Source: Alistipes onderdonkii
GTDB taxonomy: Bacteria > Bacteroidota > Bacteroidia > Bacteroidales > Rikenellaceae
Assembly: GCF_025145285.1 (NCBI RefSeq)
Contig: NZ_CP102251.1
Coordinates: 1,054,001-1,118,000 of the forward strand
Direction: 5' to 3'
Length of the DNA: 64,000 nt
The translations under genes were made by a program, and so were the position numbers. Under the pieces are notes generated by a model, which saw only the letters and a program-made list of their open reading frames with translations, was not told the DNA's origin and made no database searches. The first letter of the stretch is position 1. The number at the start of each line of letters is the position of its first letter. This document shows positions 18,310-26,753 of this stretch, piece by piece.

Positions 18310-19599
18310 TTATATCCCGGCCACGAATTGCTCGAGTGCCCCCAGGTCGGCCGCCATCGGCTCCGAAACCCGGGGCAGGCGGGCGAGCCGGGCCAGCCGC
18401 GGCGGCAGCGGAACCGCAGCCCCCGTGACAGGGGAGATGACCTCCCCGAATTTGGCGGGATGCGCCGTAGAGAGGTAAAATCCCGGTTTCCCGCACGCTA
18501 CGGAAGCGGCATATCCGATGGCGCTGTGCGGATCGGAAAGGTATCCGTAATTGCGGTGCAGCCCGTCGATCGTACGGCGGATCATGGCATCGTCGCAGCG
18601 GAATCCCTCCAGTTCGTTACGCAGGGCATCCGGCTCACCGCCGCAGAGCCACAGCATACGTTCGAAATTGCTCGGCGCCCCGACGTCCATCGCATTGGCC
18701 AGCGTCCGCACCGACGGCCTCGGACGGTACTCGCCGCTGCGCAGGAATTCGGGCACCACGTCGTTGCTGTTCGAAGCCGCGACGAATCCGCCGAGGGGGA
18801 GCCCCATGCGGCGGGCGAGCATCCCGGCCGAGAGGTTTCCGTAGTTACCGCTCGGCACCACGACCACAGGCCGCCCGCCGCCCGTCTGCTGCCGCCACAG
18901 GCAATAGCCGTAGAAATAATAGAATGCCTGCGGTATCCAGCGCAGCAGGTTGATCGAATTGGCCGACGACACGCGGTGCCCCGCACGGAATTTTGCGTCG
19001 GCAAACAGCTCCTTGACCAGCCGCTGGCAGTCGTCGAACGTCCCGGCCACACGCAGCGGGTGGATATTGCCGCCGAGCGTGGTCATCTGGCACTCCTGCA
19101 GCCGGCTGATCTTCCCTTCGGGATAGAGCAGCACCACCTCGACGCCCGGCACGCCGTAAAACCCGTGCGCCACGGCGCTGCCCGTGTCGCCCGACGTAGC
19201 CGTCAGGATCACCAGTTTTTCGCCGGCACCGCCCATCAGGCCGATCATCCGCCCCATGAAGCCCGCACCGTAATCCTTGAATGCGAACGTCGGGCCGTGG
19301 AACAGCTCCAGCGTATAGCGGCTGCCGACACGGCGAAGCGGCAGCGGAAAGTCGTAGATCCGCTCCATCTCCCGCCGCAGGAGGCCGGGGTCGATGTCGT
19401 CACCGAAAAAAAGTTCCGCCAGGTATCCGGCCAGCGCGGCATAGGACTCCCCGGCCAGCCGCTCCGCGACGGCCATATCGGCCTGCGGGATACGTTCCGG
19501 AACGAACAACCCGCCGTCGGGTGCCAGCCCCGCCTGCACGGCCTCGCGAAGCGAAAAGGCGCGTGCGCATGCTTTGTCTTTCGTGCTGTAATATTTCAT
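18310..19599 (-). CDS. thrC: Threonine synthase
   Basis: 429 aa PLP enzyme converting O-phosphohomoserine to threonine. The start MKYYSTKD and QAGLAPDGGLFVPE are typical of the E. coli-type (class I) enzyme; Lys108 in GPTFAFKDYG is the PLP-binding lysine; TATSGDTGSAVAHGF is the phosphate-binding loop. It begins 17 nt after thrB, in the same transcript behind the threonine leader. No thrA (aspartokinase/homoserine dehydrogenase) is next to it. Confidence 0.95.
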   Translation of the reverse strand: MKYYSTKDKACARAFSLREAVQAGLAPDGGLFVPERIPQADMAVAERLAGESYAALAGYLAELFFGDDIDPGLLRREMERIYDFPLPLRRVGSRYTLELFHGPTFAFKDYGAGFMGRMIGLMGGAGEKLVILTATSGDTGSAVAHGFYGVPGVEVVLLYPEGKISRLQECQMTTLGGNIHPLRVAGTFDDCQRLVKELFADAKFRAGHRVSSANSINLLRWIPQAFYYFYGYCLWRQQTGGGRPVVVVPSGNYGNLSAGMLARRMGLPLGGFVAASNSNDVVPEFLRSGEYRPRPSVRTLANAMDVGAPSNFERMLWLCGGEPDALRNELEGFRCDDAMIRRTIDGLHRNYGYLSDPHSAIGYAASVACGKPGFYLSTAHPAKFGEVISPVTGAAVPLPPRLARLARLPRVSEPMAADLGALEQFVAGI

Positions 19600-19616
19600 C
19601 TGTTTGTCGTTTTATA

Positions 19617-20543
19617 CTATTCCACAATCCTTGCCCCGCAGTTCGACACGCGGCCCGCATATATCTTGCAGCCGATACCGGGGCGGGCGAAATGCGCCCG
19701 CATCCGCTGCGCGACCCGCTGCGCGACGGCCTCATCGGCGGCCAGGGCGAAGATCGAAGGCCCCGACCCGGCAATGTTCAACGCCAGGGCGCCTTCGGCG
19801 AGCACCCCTTCCTTCAGTTGGTCGTAACCCGGAATGAACCCCTTGCGGTAAGGCTCCGCCACCACGTCGTGCATCGACCGGCCGATCAGCGCCACGTCGC
19901 CCAGGGCGAACCCGGCCACCAGCCCGCCGACATTGCCCCACTGCGTCACGGCATCGTGCAGGGGTACCTCGCGGGGAAGCACTTCGCGCGCCTCCTTGGT
20001 GCTGACCACGATGTCGGGATGCACCACGGCGTAGAAAAAGCCCTCGGGGACGGGCAGACGCACGATGTCCAGCGGTTCGTACCCCCGGATCAGCACCACG
20101 CCGCCCAGCACGGCAGGGCCCACGTTGTCGGCATGGGGCGTACCGCCGATGAGCGCCTCGCCCATCATCGCAAATTCCACGAGCCGCTCCCCTGAAAAGG
20201 GACGTCCCAACAGTTCGTTCACGCCCCAAACCGCTGCGGCCGACGAAGCCGCACTCGACCCGATGCCGCTGCCGGGAGCGATCTTTTCGAGGATCGTAAC
20301 CTCGACCCGCACGGGTTTTTCGTATGCCCCGAGCAGTGCCATCACCGCCGGGGTAATCACGTTGTCCTCGTTTTTGGCGGGAAGTTCCTTCCCGCTGCGG
20401 TTGCGGATAACGAGCCCCCCGGCACCTTCTTCGATGCCGACCTCCAGCAGGTCGCCCACGCCGTCGAGCGTCAGCCCCATCACATCGAAGCCGCAACCCA
20501 GGTTCGCCACCGTTCCCGGGGCGAAAACTTTGATATATCGCAT
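19617..20543 (-). CDS. thrB: Homoserine kinase
   Basis: 308 aa from ATG 20543, GHMP kinase family. MRYIKVFAPGTVANLGCGFD is the usual start and KIAPGSGIGSSAASSA (residues 88-103) the ATP-binding loop. It makes O-phosphohomoserine for ThrC. The ATG is chosen over the 97-codon longer frame because that frame runs through the attenuator and because a strong AAAAGGAGA ribosome site precedes this ATG. The gene lies behind a Thr-rich leader peptide and terminator-like hairpin. Confidence 0.95.
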   Translation of the reverse strand: MRYIKVFAPGTVANLGCGFDVMGLTLDGVGDLLEVGIEEGAGGLVIRNRSGKELPAKNEDNVITPAVMALLGAYEKPVRVEVTILEKIAPGSGIGSSAASSAAAVWGVNELLGRPFSGERLVEFAMMGEALIGGTPHADNVGPAVLGGVVLIRGYEPLDIVRLPVPEGFFYAVVHPDIVVSTKEAREVLPREVPLHDAVTQWGNVGGLVAGFALGDVALIGRSMHDVVAEPYRKGFIPGYDQLKEGVLAEGALALNIAGSGPSIFALAADEAVAQRVAQRMRAHFARPGIGCKIYAGRVSNCGARIVE

Positions 20544-20550
20544 GATAAAA

Positions 20551-20559
20551 TCTCCTTTT
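20551..20559 (-). promoter_or_regulatory. Strong Shine-Dalgarno site of thrB
   Basis: AAAAGGAGA on the minus strand, 7 nt from the thrB ATG. Most genes in this window lack such a site, as is usual in Bacteroidetes, so it supports the chosen start and suggests efficient initiation after the leader. Confidence 0.65.
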
Positions 20560-20642
20560 GAATGAAACCACCTTTGATCGAACCGGGCTTTCCGTTCCGG
20601 CAGCCTTGGCCGGAAAATGCATAACGGGTATGCTCGTGACGG

Positions 20643-20680
20643 AAAAATAACAACTACACCCCCACAGGGGTTGTCGTTGT
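20643..20680 (-). terminator. Threonine attenuator hairpin
   Basis: On the minus strand: ACAAC, GACA, ACCCC, a 4 nt loop, GGGGT, GTA, GTTGT, then TATTTTT. The 5' arm is made of the last Thr codons of the leader peptide and the 3' arm overlaps its stop codon. A ribosome stalled on the Thr codons would cover the 5' arm and prevent termination; a ribosome that finishes lets the hairpin form. Fold judged by eye. Confidence 0.7.
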
Positions 20681-20791
20681 CGTCATCGTTGTAGTGGCGG
20701 TAGCGGAGATAAGGACGGTGAAAGAAACGGCGCACGCCACCGGGCTGCAGGCTACCCCGCATCCCCCGGTCATCGTATGGTTCCGTTTCAT
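20654..20791 (-). CDS. Threonine operon leader peptide
   Basis: 45 aa from the ATG at 20791 (MKRNHTMTGG...), ending ATATTTMTTTTTPVGV. Near its end 9 of 11 codons are Thr (ACC GCC ACT ACA ACG ATG ACG ACA ACG ACA ACC). It is placed exactly as an attenuation leader: about 10 nt after a strong promoter, overlapping a terminator-like hairpin, and upstream of thrB-thrC. In-frame ATGs also exist at 20797 and 20773; 20797 is probably too close to the transcript start. It has no known function beyond ribosome stalling when threonyl-tRNA is scarce. The closest parallel is thrL of enteric bacteria, which is not homologous in any obvious way. Confidence 0.8.
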   Translation of the reverse strand: MKRNHTMTGGCGVACSPVACAVSFTVLISATATTTMTTTTTPVGV

Positions 20792-20803
20792 ATCCATCGG
20801 GGA

Positions 20804-20835
20804 CAAATATAAAACAAAAAAATTTAATATCCAAA
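20804..20835 (-). promoter_or_regulatory. Promoter of the thr leader and thrBC
   Basis: Minus strand TTTG (20835-20832), 20 nt spacer, TATATTTG (20811-20804): a full match to the Bacteroidetes primary sigma factor promoter. The transcript should start near 20800. Confidence 0.8.
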
Positions 20836-21118
20836 TCCGGGTAACAAATCGTAAGCCGCCCTAAAAAGCACCGGCGGCCGCTTTATATATATAGGAGCAT
20901 TCCGGAAAGGCAGAAAACATCGGCATTGACGACAAACCGTAAGATATTAGGGGTTCCCGGAAGGCCTGCTTTCCTCCGAATCGGGCTAAAAGGGGTTAAA
21001 AGGCCAAAAAATACGGTTTCAAACTGTAAGATAAAAAGCTTCTATCCGGGTCGTCATAAAGCGCAAGAGGGGATATAGGTTCCGGATTATCACATTATTA
21101 AATTTTTTGCAAAATTAT

Positions 21119-21150
21119 TTTGACGAAACGATTTTATATCCCTATCTTTG
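21119..21150 (+). promoter_or_regulatory. Promoter of the ilv leader and ilvDBNC
   Basis: TTTG (21119-21122), 20 nt spacer, TATCTTTG (21143-21150). Same architecture as the divergent thr promoter about 280 bp away; nothing else recognisable lies between the two. Confidence 0.82.
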
Positions 21151-21178
21151 AAACGGAACAAATACGGAAATTCCGGAC

Positions 21179-21259
21179 ATGAACGCCCAGAACCATTCGA
21201 ATAATAACGTCATTAATCTGCTGCTCGTCGTCTTTGGCAAGATAACGGGAGAAAGGTGA
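21179..21259 (+). CDS. Branched-chain amino acid leader peptide
   Basis: 26 aa: starts MNAQNHSNNN and continues NVINLLLVVFGKITGER. The codons GTC ATT AAT CTG CTG CTC GTC GTC give Val-Ile-Asn-Leu-Leu-Leu-Val-Val, sensing all three amino acids made by the downstream operon. It begins about 24 nt after the expected transcript start. Its last codons (21246-21256) form a segment exactly complementary to the 5' arm of the downstream terminator, so ribosome position selects between the two structures. Analogous in logic to ivbL/ilvL leaders of enteric bacteria. Confidence 0.85.
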   Translation: MNAQNHSNNNVINLLLVVFGKITGER

Positions 21260-21298
21260 TGTGTATATCCGAAAGATGATAAAAAGGCCTTTCTCCCG
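21246..21298 (+). promoter_or_regulatory. Antiterminator of the ilv attenuator
   Basis: CGGGAGAAAGG at 21246-21256 is the exact 11-nt complement of CCTTTCTCCCG at 21288-21298. When a ribosome stalls upstream on Val/Ile/Leu codons, this pairing can form and disrupt the terminator; a ribosome at the leader stop (21257-21259) would cover the first arm. Confidence 0.82.
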
Positions 21299-21315
21299 AT
21301 GGAGAAAGGTTTTTT
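21288..21315 (+). terminator. ilv attenuator terminator
   Basis: CCTTTCTCC (21288-21296), loop CGAT, GGAGAAAGG (21301-21309), then TTTTTT. A textbook intrinsic terminator located between the leader peptide and ilvD, in the direction of the operon, so it must be conditional. Confidence 0.9.
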
Positions 21316-21364
21316 ATTATCCGGGCAGATGGCAAAGGCACAATATGCAGAAAACAAGAAGAAG

Positions 21365-23185
21365 ATGAAACACCCACTCAGAAGTGCCGTCACGACGACG
21401 GGCCGGCGCATGGCCGGAGCCAGGAGCCTGTGGCGTGCCAACGGCATGCGCGAAGAGCAGTTCGGCCGTCCGGTCATCGGCATCGCCAACTCGTTCACCC
21501 AGCTGGTTCCGGGACACGTGCACCTGCACGAGATCGGACAATACGTCAAGCAGCGGATCGAAGCGCTCGGCTGTTTCGCCGCGGAATTCAACACCATCGC
21601 CATCGACGACGGCATCGCCATGGGGCACGACGGCATGCTTTATTCGCTGCCCTCGCGCGAGATCATTGCCGACAGCGTCGAATATATGGCCAACGCCCAC
21701 AAGGTCGACGCACTGGTCTGCATCTCGAACTGCGACAAGATCACCCCGGGCATGCTGATGGCCGCCATGCGGCTCGACATCCCGACTGTCTTCGTATCGG
21801 GCGGGCCGATGGAGGCGGGGCATCTCGGCGAGCGGGCGCTCGACCTGATCGACGCCATGGTAATGGCTGCCGACGAAAATTGCAGCGACGAACAGGTGGC
21901 TCGCGTCGAACGCGCCGCATGCCCCGGCTGCGGTTCGTGCTCGGGGATGTTCACCGCCAACTCGATGAACTGCCTGACCGAAGCGCTCGGGCTCTCGCTC
22001 CCGGGCAACGGCACCGTCGTGGCCACGCATGTCAACCGCCGCCGCCTGTTCGAAGAGGCCGCAGCGCTGATCGTCCGCAATGCCGAACGCTATTACTTCG
22101 AGGGCGACGACTCGGTGCTCCCGCGCTCGGTGGCCACGAAGGCAGCCTTCGAGAATGCCATGTCGCTCGACATCGCCATGGGCGGCTCGACCAATACGGT
22201 GCTGCACCTGCTGGCCGTGGCCCACGAGGCCGGGGTGGATTTCACGATGCAGGATATCGACCGCCTTTCGCGCCGGGTGCCCGTACTGTGCAAGGTCGCC
22301 CCCAATTCGCATTACCATATCCAGGATGTCAACCGTGCGGGCGGCATCCTCTCGATCCTGGGCGAACTCGCCCGCGGCGGACTGCTCGACACCTCGGCCG
22401 GGAGGGTCGACGGGCGCACGCTCGGCCAGGCCATCGCGGCCTTCGACCTGCGGAGCGAAACGGCGAGCAGCGAAGCCAAACAGCGCTACCTGAGCGCCCC
22501 GGCCGGCCTTTACAGCCGGGAACTGGGCACACAACGGACTTATTACGACACACCGGACACCGACCGCACGGCAGGCTGCATCCGCGATCTGGAACACGCC
22601 TATTTCCGCGACGGCGGGCTGGCCGTACTGACGGGCAACATCGCCCGCCGGGGCTGCATCGTCAAGACGGCCGGCGTCGACGCGTCGCTGTTTGTCTTCC
22701 GCGGGCGCGCCCGCGTCTACGAATCGCAGGAGCAGGCCATCGGCGGCATCCTCGGCGGCGAGGTGCAGGCCGGCGACGTTGTTGTCATACGCTATGAAGG
22801 CCCCAAGGGCGGCCCCGGGATGCAGGAGATGCTCTACCCCACGTCGTACCTCAAATCCAGACACCTCGACAAAGCCTGCGCGCTGATTACCGACGGCCGC
22901 TTCTCGGGCGGAACGTCGGGGTTGTCGATCGGTCACGTCTCGCCCGAAGCGGCTTCGGGCGGGGAGATCGCCGTCATCCGCACGGGCGACGAGATCGAGA
23001 TCGACATCCCGCGGCGCTCGATCCGCCTCATGGCCGGCGACGACGAAATCGCCGCGCGCATGGCCGCACAGCAGCATTTCCGCCCCGCGGCACGCGACCG
23101 CCGCATACCCGCGTCGCTAAGGGCCTATGCCAAGCTGGTCAGCTCGGCCGACAAAGGGGCCGTACGCATCGTCGAAGAAGAATAA
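21365..23185 (+). CDS. ilvD: Dihydroxy-acid dehydratase
   Basis: 606 aa from ATG 21365 ([20 protein letters not shown]). The frame is open from 21299, but that ATG is inside the attenuator terminator, and the family normally starts with a short run before RSA.TT.GR.MAGAR. Fe-S ligands: Cys123 in [10 protein letters not shown] and Cys in CPGCGSC (186-192). It makes 2-oxoisovalerate and 2-oxo-3-methylvalerate for Val, Leu and Ile. First gene of ilvD-ilvB-ilvN-ilvC, behind a leader-peptide attenuator. Confidence 0.95.
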   Translation: MKHPLRSAVTTTGRRMAGARSLWRANGMREEQFGRPVIGIANSFTQLVPGHVHLHEIGQYVKQRIEALGCFAAEFNTIAIDDGIAMGHDGMLYSLPSREIIADSVEYMANAHKVDALVCISNCDKITPGMLMAAMRLDIPTVFVSGGPMEAGHLGERALDLIDAMVMAADENCSDEQVARVERAACPGCGSCSGMFTANSMNCLTEALGLSLPGNGTVVATHVNRRRLFEEAAALIVRNAERYYFEGDDSVLPRSVATKAAFENAMSLDIAMGGSTNTVLHLLAVAHEAGVDFTMQDIDRLSRRVPVLCKVAPNSHYHIQDVNRAGGILSILGELARGGLLDTSAGRVDGRTLGQAIAAFDLRSETASSEAKQRYLSAPAGLYSRELGTQRTYYDTPDTDRTAGCIRDLEHAYFRDGGLAVLTGNIARRGCIVKTAGVDASLFVFRGRARVYESQEQAIGGILGGEVQAGDVVVIRYEGPKGGPGMQEMLYPTSYLKSRHLDKACALITDGRFSGGTSGLSIGHVSPEAASGGEIAVIRTGDEIEIDIPRRSIRLMAGDDEIAARMAAQQHFRPAARDRRIPASLRAYAKLVSSADKGAVRIVEEE

Positions 23186-23199
23186 AACCGGACAACACC

Positions 23200-24930
23200 A
23201 TGAATACGAACACGACAACCAGAACCGAAGGACAACAGCCCGGCCCTTGTATCACAGGGTCGCAGGCCCTGCTCGAATCGTTCCTGCGCGAGGGTGTGGA
23301 CACGCTTTTCGGGTATCCCGGAGGAGCCATCATCCCCGTTTACGATGCGCTTTTCGACTACCGCGACCGGCTGCGCCACATCCTTGTCCGCCATGAACAG
23401 GGCGCCGTACATGCCGCGCAGGGCTACGCCCGCGTCAGCGGCCGCGTAGGGGTTTGCCTGGTCACCTCGGGCCCGGGGGCGACGAACACCGTGACCGGAC
23501 TGGCCGACGCGCTGATGGACTCCACGCCGCTGGTACTGGTGACCGGACAGGTGGGTTCGTCATTGCTGGGCACCGACGCCTTCCAGGAAACCAACTTCGT
23601 GGGCATCACGCAGGCCGTAACCAAATGGAACAGCCAGGTCAAGCGTACCGAAGACATTCCCGGGGCGATTGCCAAGGCGTTCTATATCGCCCGTTCGGGG
23701 CGTCCGGGCCCTGTGGTGGTGGACATCACCAAGGACGCCCAGTGCGGGACGGCCCCGTTCCGCTACGAGAGGCTGACGTCCATCCGCAGCTACGTCCCCG
23801 CACCCGCGCCCGCCGAGGAGTGCATCGCCGAGGCGGTACGGCTGATCGATGCCGCACAACGGCCGCTGCTGATGGCGGGACAGGGCGTGATGCTCGGAAA
23901 CGCCGAAGAAGAATTGCAGGCCTTCCTCGCAAAGAGCGGCATACCGGTCGCCTCGACCCTGCTGGGGCTGTCGGCCGTGCCGACCTCCTCGCCGCAGTAT
24001 GTCGGCATGCTGGGCATGCACGGCAACTACGGCCCCAACATCCGCAACCAGGAGTGCGACCTGCTCATCGCCGTGGGGATGCGTTTCGACGACCGCGTGA
24101 CGGGCAACCCCAAATGTTTCGGGGCGAATGCCAAGGTAATCCACCTGGAGATCGACCCCGCCGAGATCGACAAGATCGTACACGCCGACGTGGCCGTCAT
24201 CGGCGACGTGAAACAGACGCTCCCGCTGCTCACCCAAAGGATCCGCCCCGCCGCGCACAAGGCCTGGATCGAAGGGTTCCGCGCCTGCGACAAAGTCGAA
24301 TACGAGGCGGTCGTCCGCAAGGCGATCCGCCCGGAAGGCGGCCGCATCCGCATGGGCGAGGTCGTCGACACCGTAGCGCATGCCTACGACAACGACGCGG
24401 TGCTGGTGACCGACGTCGGGCAGCAGCAGATGTTCGCGGCGCGCTATTTCGGGTTCCGCCGCAGCCGCAGCCTGGTAACTTCGGGCGGTCTGGGCACGAT
24501 GGGCTTCGGGCTTCCGGCCGCCATCGGCGCCAAACTGGGCGCCCCCGACCGCGAGGTATGCCTCTTCGCGGGCGACGGCGGGCTGCAGATGACCATCCAG
24601 GAGCTGGGGACGATCTTCCAGTCGCAGGTCGCCGTAAAGATCGTATTGCTCAACAACTCCTATCTGGGCATGGTACGGCAGTGGCAGGAACTCTTCTACG
24701 ACCGCCGCTACTCGTTCACCGAACTGGCGAACCCCGACTTCGGGCTGATCGCCCGCGGCAACGGCATCGCCTACCGCTGCGTGGAGCGGCGCGAGGAGCT
24801 GGCCGGGGCGGTGGCCGAGATGAAAGCCTGCAAAGGCGCCTACCTATTGGAGGTGCGCGTCGAAAGCGAAGAAAACGTATTCCCGATGGTGCCGGCCGGC
24901 GCCCCCGTGTCGGCGATCCGGCTCGAATAA
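23200..24930 (+). CDS. ilvB: Acetolactate synthase large subunit
   Basis: 576 aa TPP-dependent enzyme joining two pyruvates, or pyruvate and 2-oxobutyrate. Catalytic Glu66 in VRHEQGAVHAAQGYAR; FAD/central domain in the middle; TPP/Mg motif AGDGGLQMTIQELGT then LLNNSYLGMVRQWQ. The N-terminus has an unusual Thr/Asn-rich start (MNTNTTTRTEGQQ) before the usual TGSQALLESFLREGV; an internal start is possible, but the 14 nt gap to ilvD fits the chosen ATG. It works with IlvN, encoded 12 nt downstream. Confidence 0.95.
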   Translation: MNTNTTTRTEGQQPGPCITGSQALLESFLREGVDTLFGYPGGAIIPVYDALFDYRDRLRHILVRHEQGAVHAAQGYARVSGRVGVCLVTSGPGATNTVTGLADALMDSTPLVLVTGQVGSSLLGTDAFQETNFVGITQAVTKWNSQVKRTEDIPGAIAKAFYIARSGRPGPVVVDITKDAQCGTAPFRYERLTSIRSYVPAPAPAEECIAEAVRLIDAAQRPLLMAGQGVMLGNAEEELQAFLAKSGIPVASTLLGLSAVPTSSPQYVGMLGMHGNYGPNIRNQECDLLIAVGMRFDDRVTGNPKCFGANAKVIHLEIDPAEIDKIVHADVAVIGDVKQTLPLLTQRIRPAAHKAWIEGFRACDKVEYEAVVRKAIRPEGGRIRMGEVVDTVAHAYDNDAVLVTDVGQQQMFAARYFGFRRSRSLVTSGGLGTMGFGLPAAIGAKLGAPDREVCLFAGDGGLQMTIQELGTIFQSQVAVKIVLLNNSYLGMVRQWQELFYDRRYSFTELANPDFGLIARGNGIAYRCVERREELAGAVAEMKACKGAYLLEVRVESEENVFPMVPAGAPVSAIRLE

Positions 24931-24942
24931 ACCGAACGAGGT

Positions 24943-25476
24943 ATGGAACAAGAGTATATCATCACCGTATTTTCGGAGAACAAGGTCGGGCTGCTGAGCC
25001 AGATCACGACGGTCTTCACGTGCCGCAATGTCAACATCGAAAGCCTGACGACTTCCGAGTCGGCGCTCGCGGGCATCCATAAATTCACGATCGTCGTCCG
25101 CACCGGCCCCGACCGGGTCGAGAAGCTCGCGCGGCAGGTCGAGAAGAAGATCGACGTGCTCAAGGTCTTCGTCTACACCTCGGACGAAGTCGTGCAGCAG
25201 GAGATCGCCCTTTATAAAGTCACGCGCAGCCGCAACGTCGAGAAACTCGTACGCGAGCACAATGTCCGCATCCTGGAGATCGACGACGACTACATCGTCG
25301 TCGAAAAAACCGGCCATAAGGCCGAGACGCAGGCACTGTTCCGCCTGCTGCAACCCTTCGGCGTGCAACAGTTCGTGCGCAGCGGCACGGTGGCCATCAT
25401 CAAATCGCGGCGCGAGCTGCTCAACGAATACCTCGAAGAACTCGAGAGGAACAGACAAAGAACGGATTCATTTTAA
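24943..25476 (+). CDS. ilvN: Acetolactate synthase small (regulatory) subunit
   Basis: 177 aa. N-terminal ACT domain (ITVFSENKVGLLSQITTVF, RNVNIESLTTSES) that in this family binds valine for feedback inhibition and activates the large subunit, followed by the C-terminal ALS small-subunit domain (EKTGHKAETQALFRLLQPFG). Immediately after ilvB, 20 nt before ilvC. Confidence 0.94.
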   Translation: MEQEYIITVFSENKVGLLSQITTVFTCRNVNIESLTTSESALAGIHKFTIVVRTGPDRVEKLARQVEKKIDVLKVFVYTSDEVVQQEIALYKVTRSRNVEKLVREHNVRILEIDDDYIVVEKTGHKAETQALFRLLQPFGVQQFVRSGTVAIIKSRRELLNEYLEELERNRQRTDSF

Positions 25477-25496
25477 CTTTTAAAACTCATACAACT

Positions 25497-26543
25497 ATGG
25501 CACAGATCAATTTCGGCGGAGTAGAAGAGAAGGTCGTTACCCGCGAAGAGTTTCCCCTGGAAAAAGCACGCGAAGTCCTCAGGGACGAAACCATCGCCGT
25601 AATCGGCTACGGCGTACAGGGGCCGGGGCAGTCGCTCAACCTCAAGGACAACGGGTTCAACGTCATCGTCGGACAGCGCGAAGGCTCGAAAAGCTGGGAC
25701 AAGGCCGTCGCCGACGGCTGGGTACCGGGCAAGACGCTCTTCGGGATCGAAGAGGCCGCCCGGCGCGCAACGATCATCCAGTACCTGCTCTCCGACGCCG
25801 GGCAGATCGCCGCATGGCCGACGATCGAGAAACACCTCGCGCCGGGCAAGGCGCTCTACTTCTCGCACGGCTTCGGCATCACCTACAAGGAGCGCACGGG
25901 CATCGTGCCGCCGGCCGACGTAGACGTGATCCTGGTCGCCCCGAAAGGCTCGGGGACTTCGCTGCGCCGCATGTTCATCGAGGGCCGCGGCCTGAATTCG
26001 AGCTACGCCGTATTCCAGGACGCCACGGGGCGCGCATTCGAACGCGTGGTGGCGCTGGGCATCGGCGTAGGTTCGGGCTACCTGTTCGAAACCGACTTCA
26101 AGCGGGAGGTTTACTCCGACCTGACGGGCGAGCGCGGCACGCTGATGGGTGCCATCCAGGGTATTTTCGCGGCCCAGTACGACACGCTGCGCGCCCACGG
26201 GCACACCCCTTCGGAGGCTTTCAACGAAACGGTCGAGGAGCTGACCCAGTCGCTCATGCCGTTGGTGGCCGAGAACGGCATGGACTGGATGTACGCCAAC
26301 TGCTCGACCACGGCACAACGCGGTGCGTTGGACTGGTGGAAACGTTTCCGCGATGCCACCAAACCCGTCTTCGAAGAGCTTTACGGCGAAGTGGCCGCCG
26401 GCAACGAGGCGCAGCGCTCGATCGACCTGAACAGCAAACCCGACTACCGCGAGAAACTCAACGAGGAGCTGCGCGAGATGCGTGAAAGCGAGATGTGGCA
26501 GACAGGTGCCGTGGTGCGCAAGCTCCGCCCGGAGAACAACTGA
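25497..26543 (+). CDS. ilvC: Ketol-acid reductoisomerase
   Basis: 348 aa, class I length. Rossmann motif VIGYGVQGPGQSLNLKDNG (from residue 35), then HGFGITYKE and the knotted C-terminal helical domain with metal-binding acids (LTGERGTLMGAIQGIFAAQYD, GNEAQRSIDLNSKPDY). It converts acetolactate or acetohydroxybutyrate to the dihydroxy acids used by IlvD. Last gene of the ilv operon; a dispersed repeat and a 210 bp gap follow. Confidence 0.95.
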   Translation: MAQINFGGVEEKVVTREEFPLEKAREVLRDETIAVIGYGVQGPGQSLNLKDNGFNVIVGQREGSKSWDKAVADGWVPGKTLFGIEEAARRATIIQYLLSDAGQIAAWPTIEKHLAPGKALYFSHGFGITYKERTGIVPPADVDVILVAPKGSGTSLRRMFIEGRGLNSSYAVFQDATGRAFERVVALGIGVGSGYLFETDFKREVYSDLTGERGTLMGAIQGIFAAQYDTLRAHGHTPSEAFNETVEELTQSLMPLVAENGMDWMYANCSTTAQRGALDWWKRFRDATKPVFEELYGEVAAGNEAQRSIDLNSKPDYREKLNEELREMRESEMWQTGAVVRKLRPENN

Positions 26544-26560
26544 TCCCCCGGGAGGCCTTG

Positions 26561-26695
26561 CAATTTTTCAGATTGTTTCGCGCTCCGGCGGGTCGTGTCC
26601 GCCGCCTCCGGCACCGCTTGTAAATCCGGCCTTCCCCGAGCCCCCGCCCCGGCGGGGACTTGAGAGGCGGCGACGCTGCGGGATTCCCGCAGCGG
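26561..26695. repeat. Dispersed intergenic repeat, copy B
   Basis: Second copy of the element between leuC and leuD. Shared blocks include CAATTTTT, GGTCGTGTCCGCCGCCTC, CGGC, TTGTAAATCCGGCC, and a CCCCGCCCCGGCGGGG hairpin, followed by a second stem (GCTGCGGGATTCCCGCAGC). The stems are kept while their bases differ from copy A, suggesting the folded form matters. It lies between ilvC and asnB. Confidence 0.65.
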
Positions 26696-26753
26696 GACAC
26701 AGGCGGCCGGCAATTAACAGTTTTGTAACGTAATATACAACAACAATCAATCT

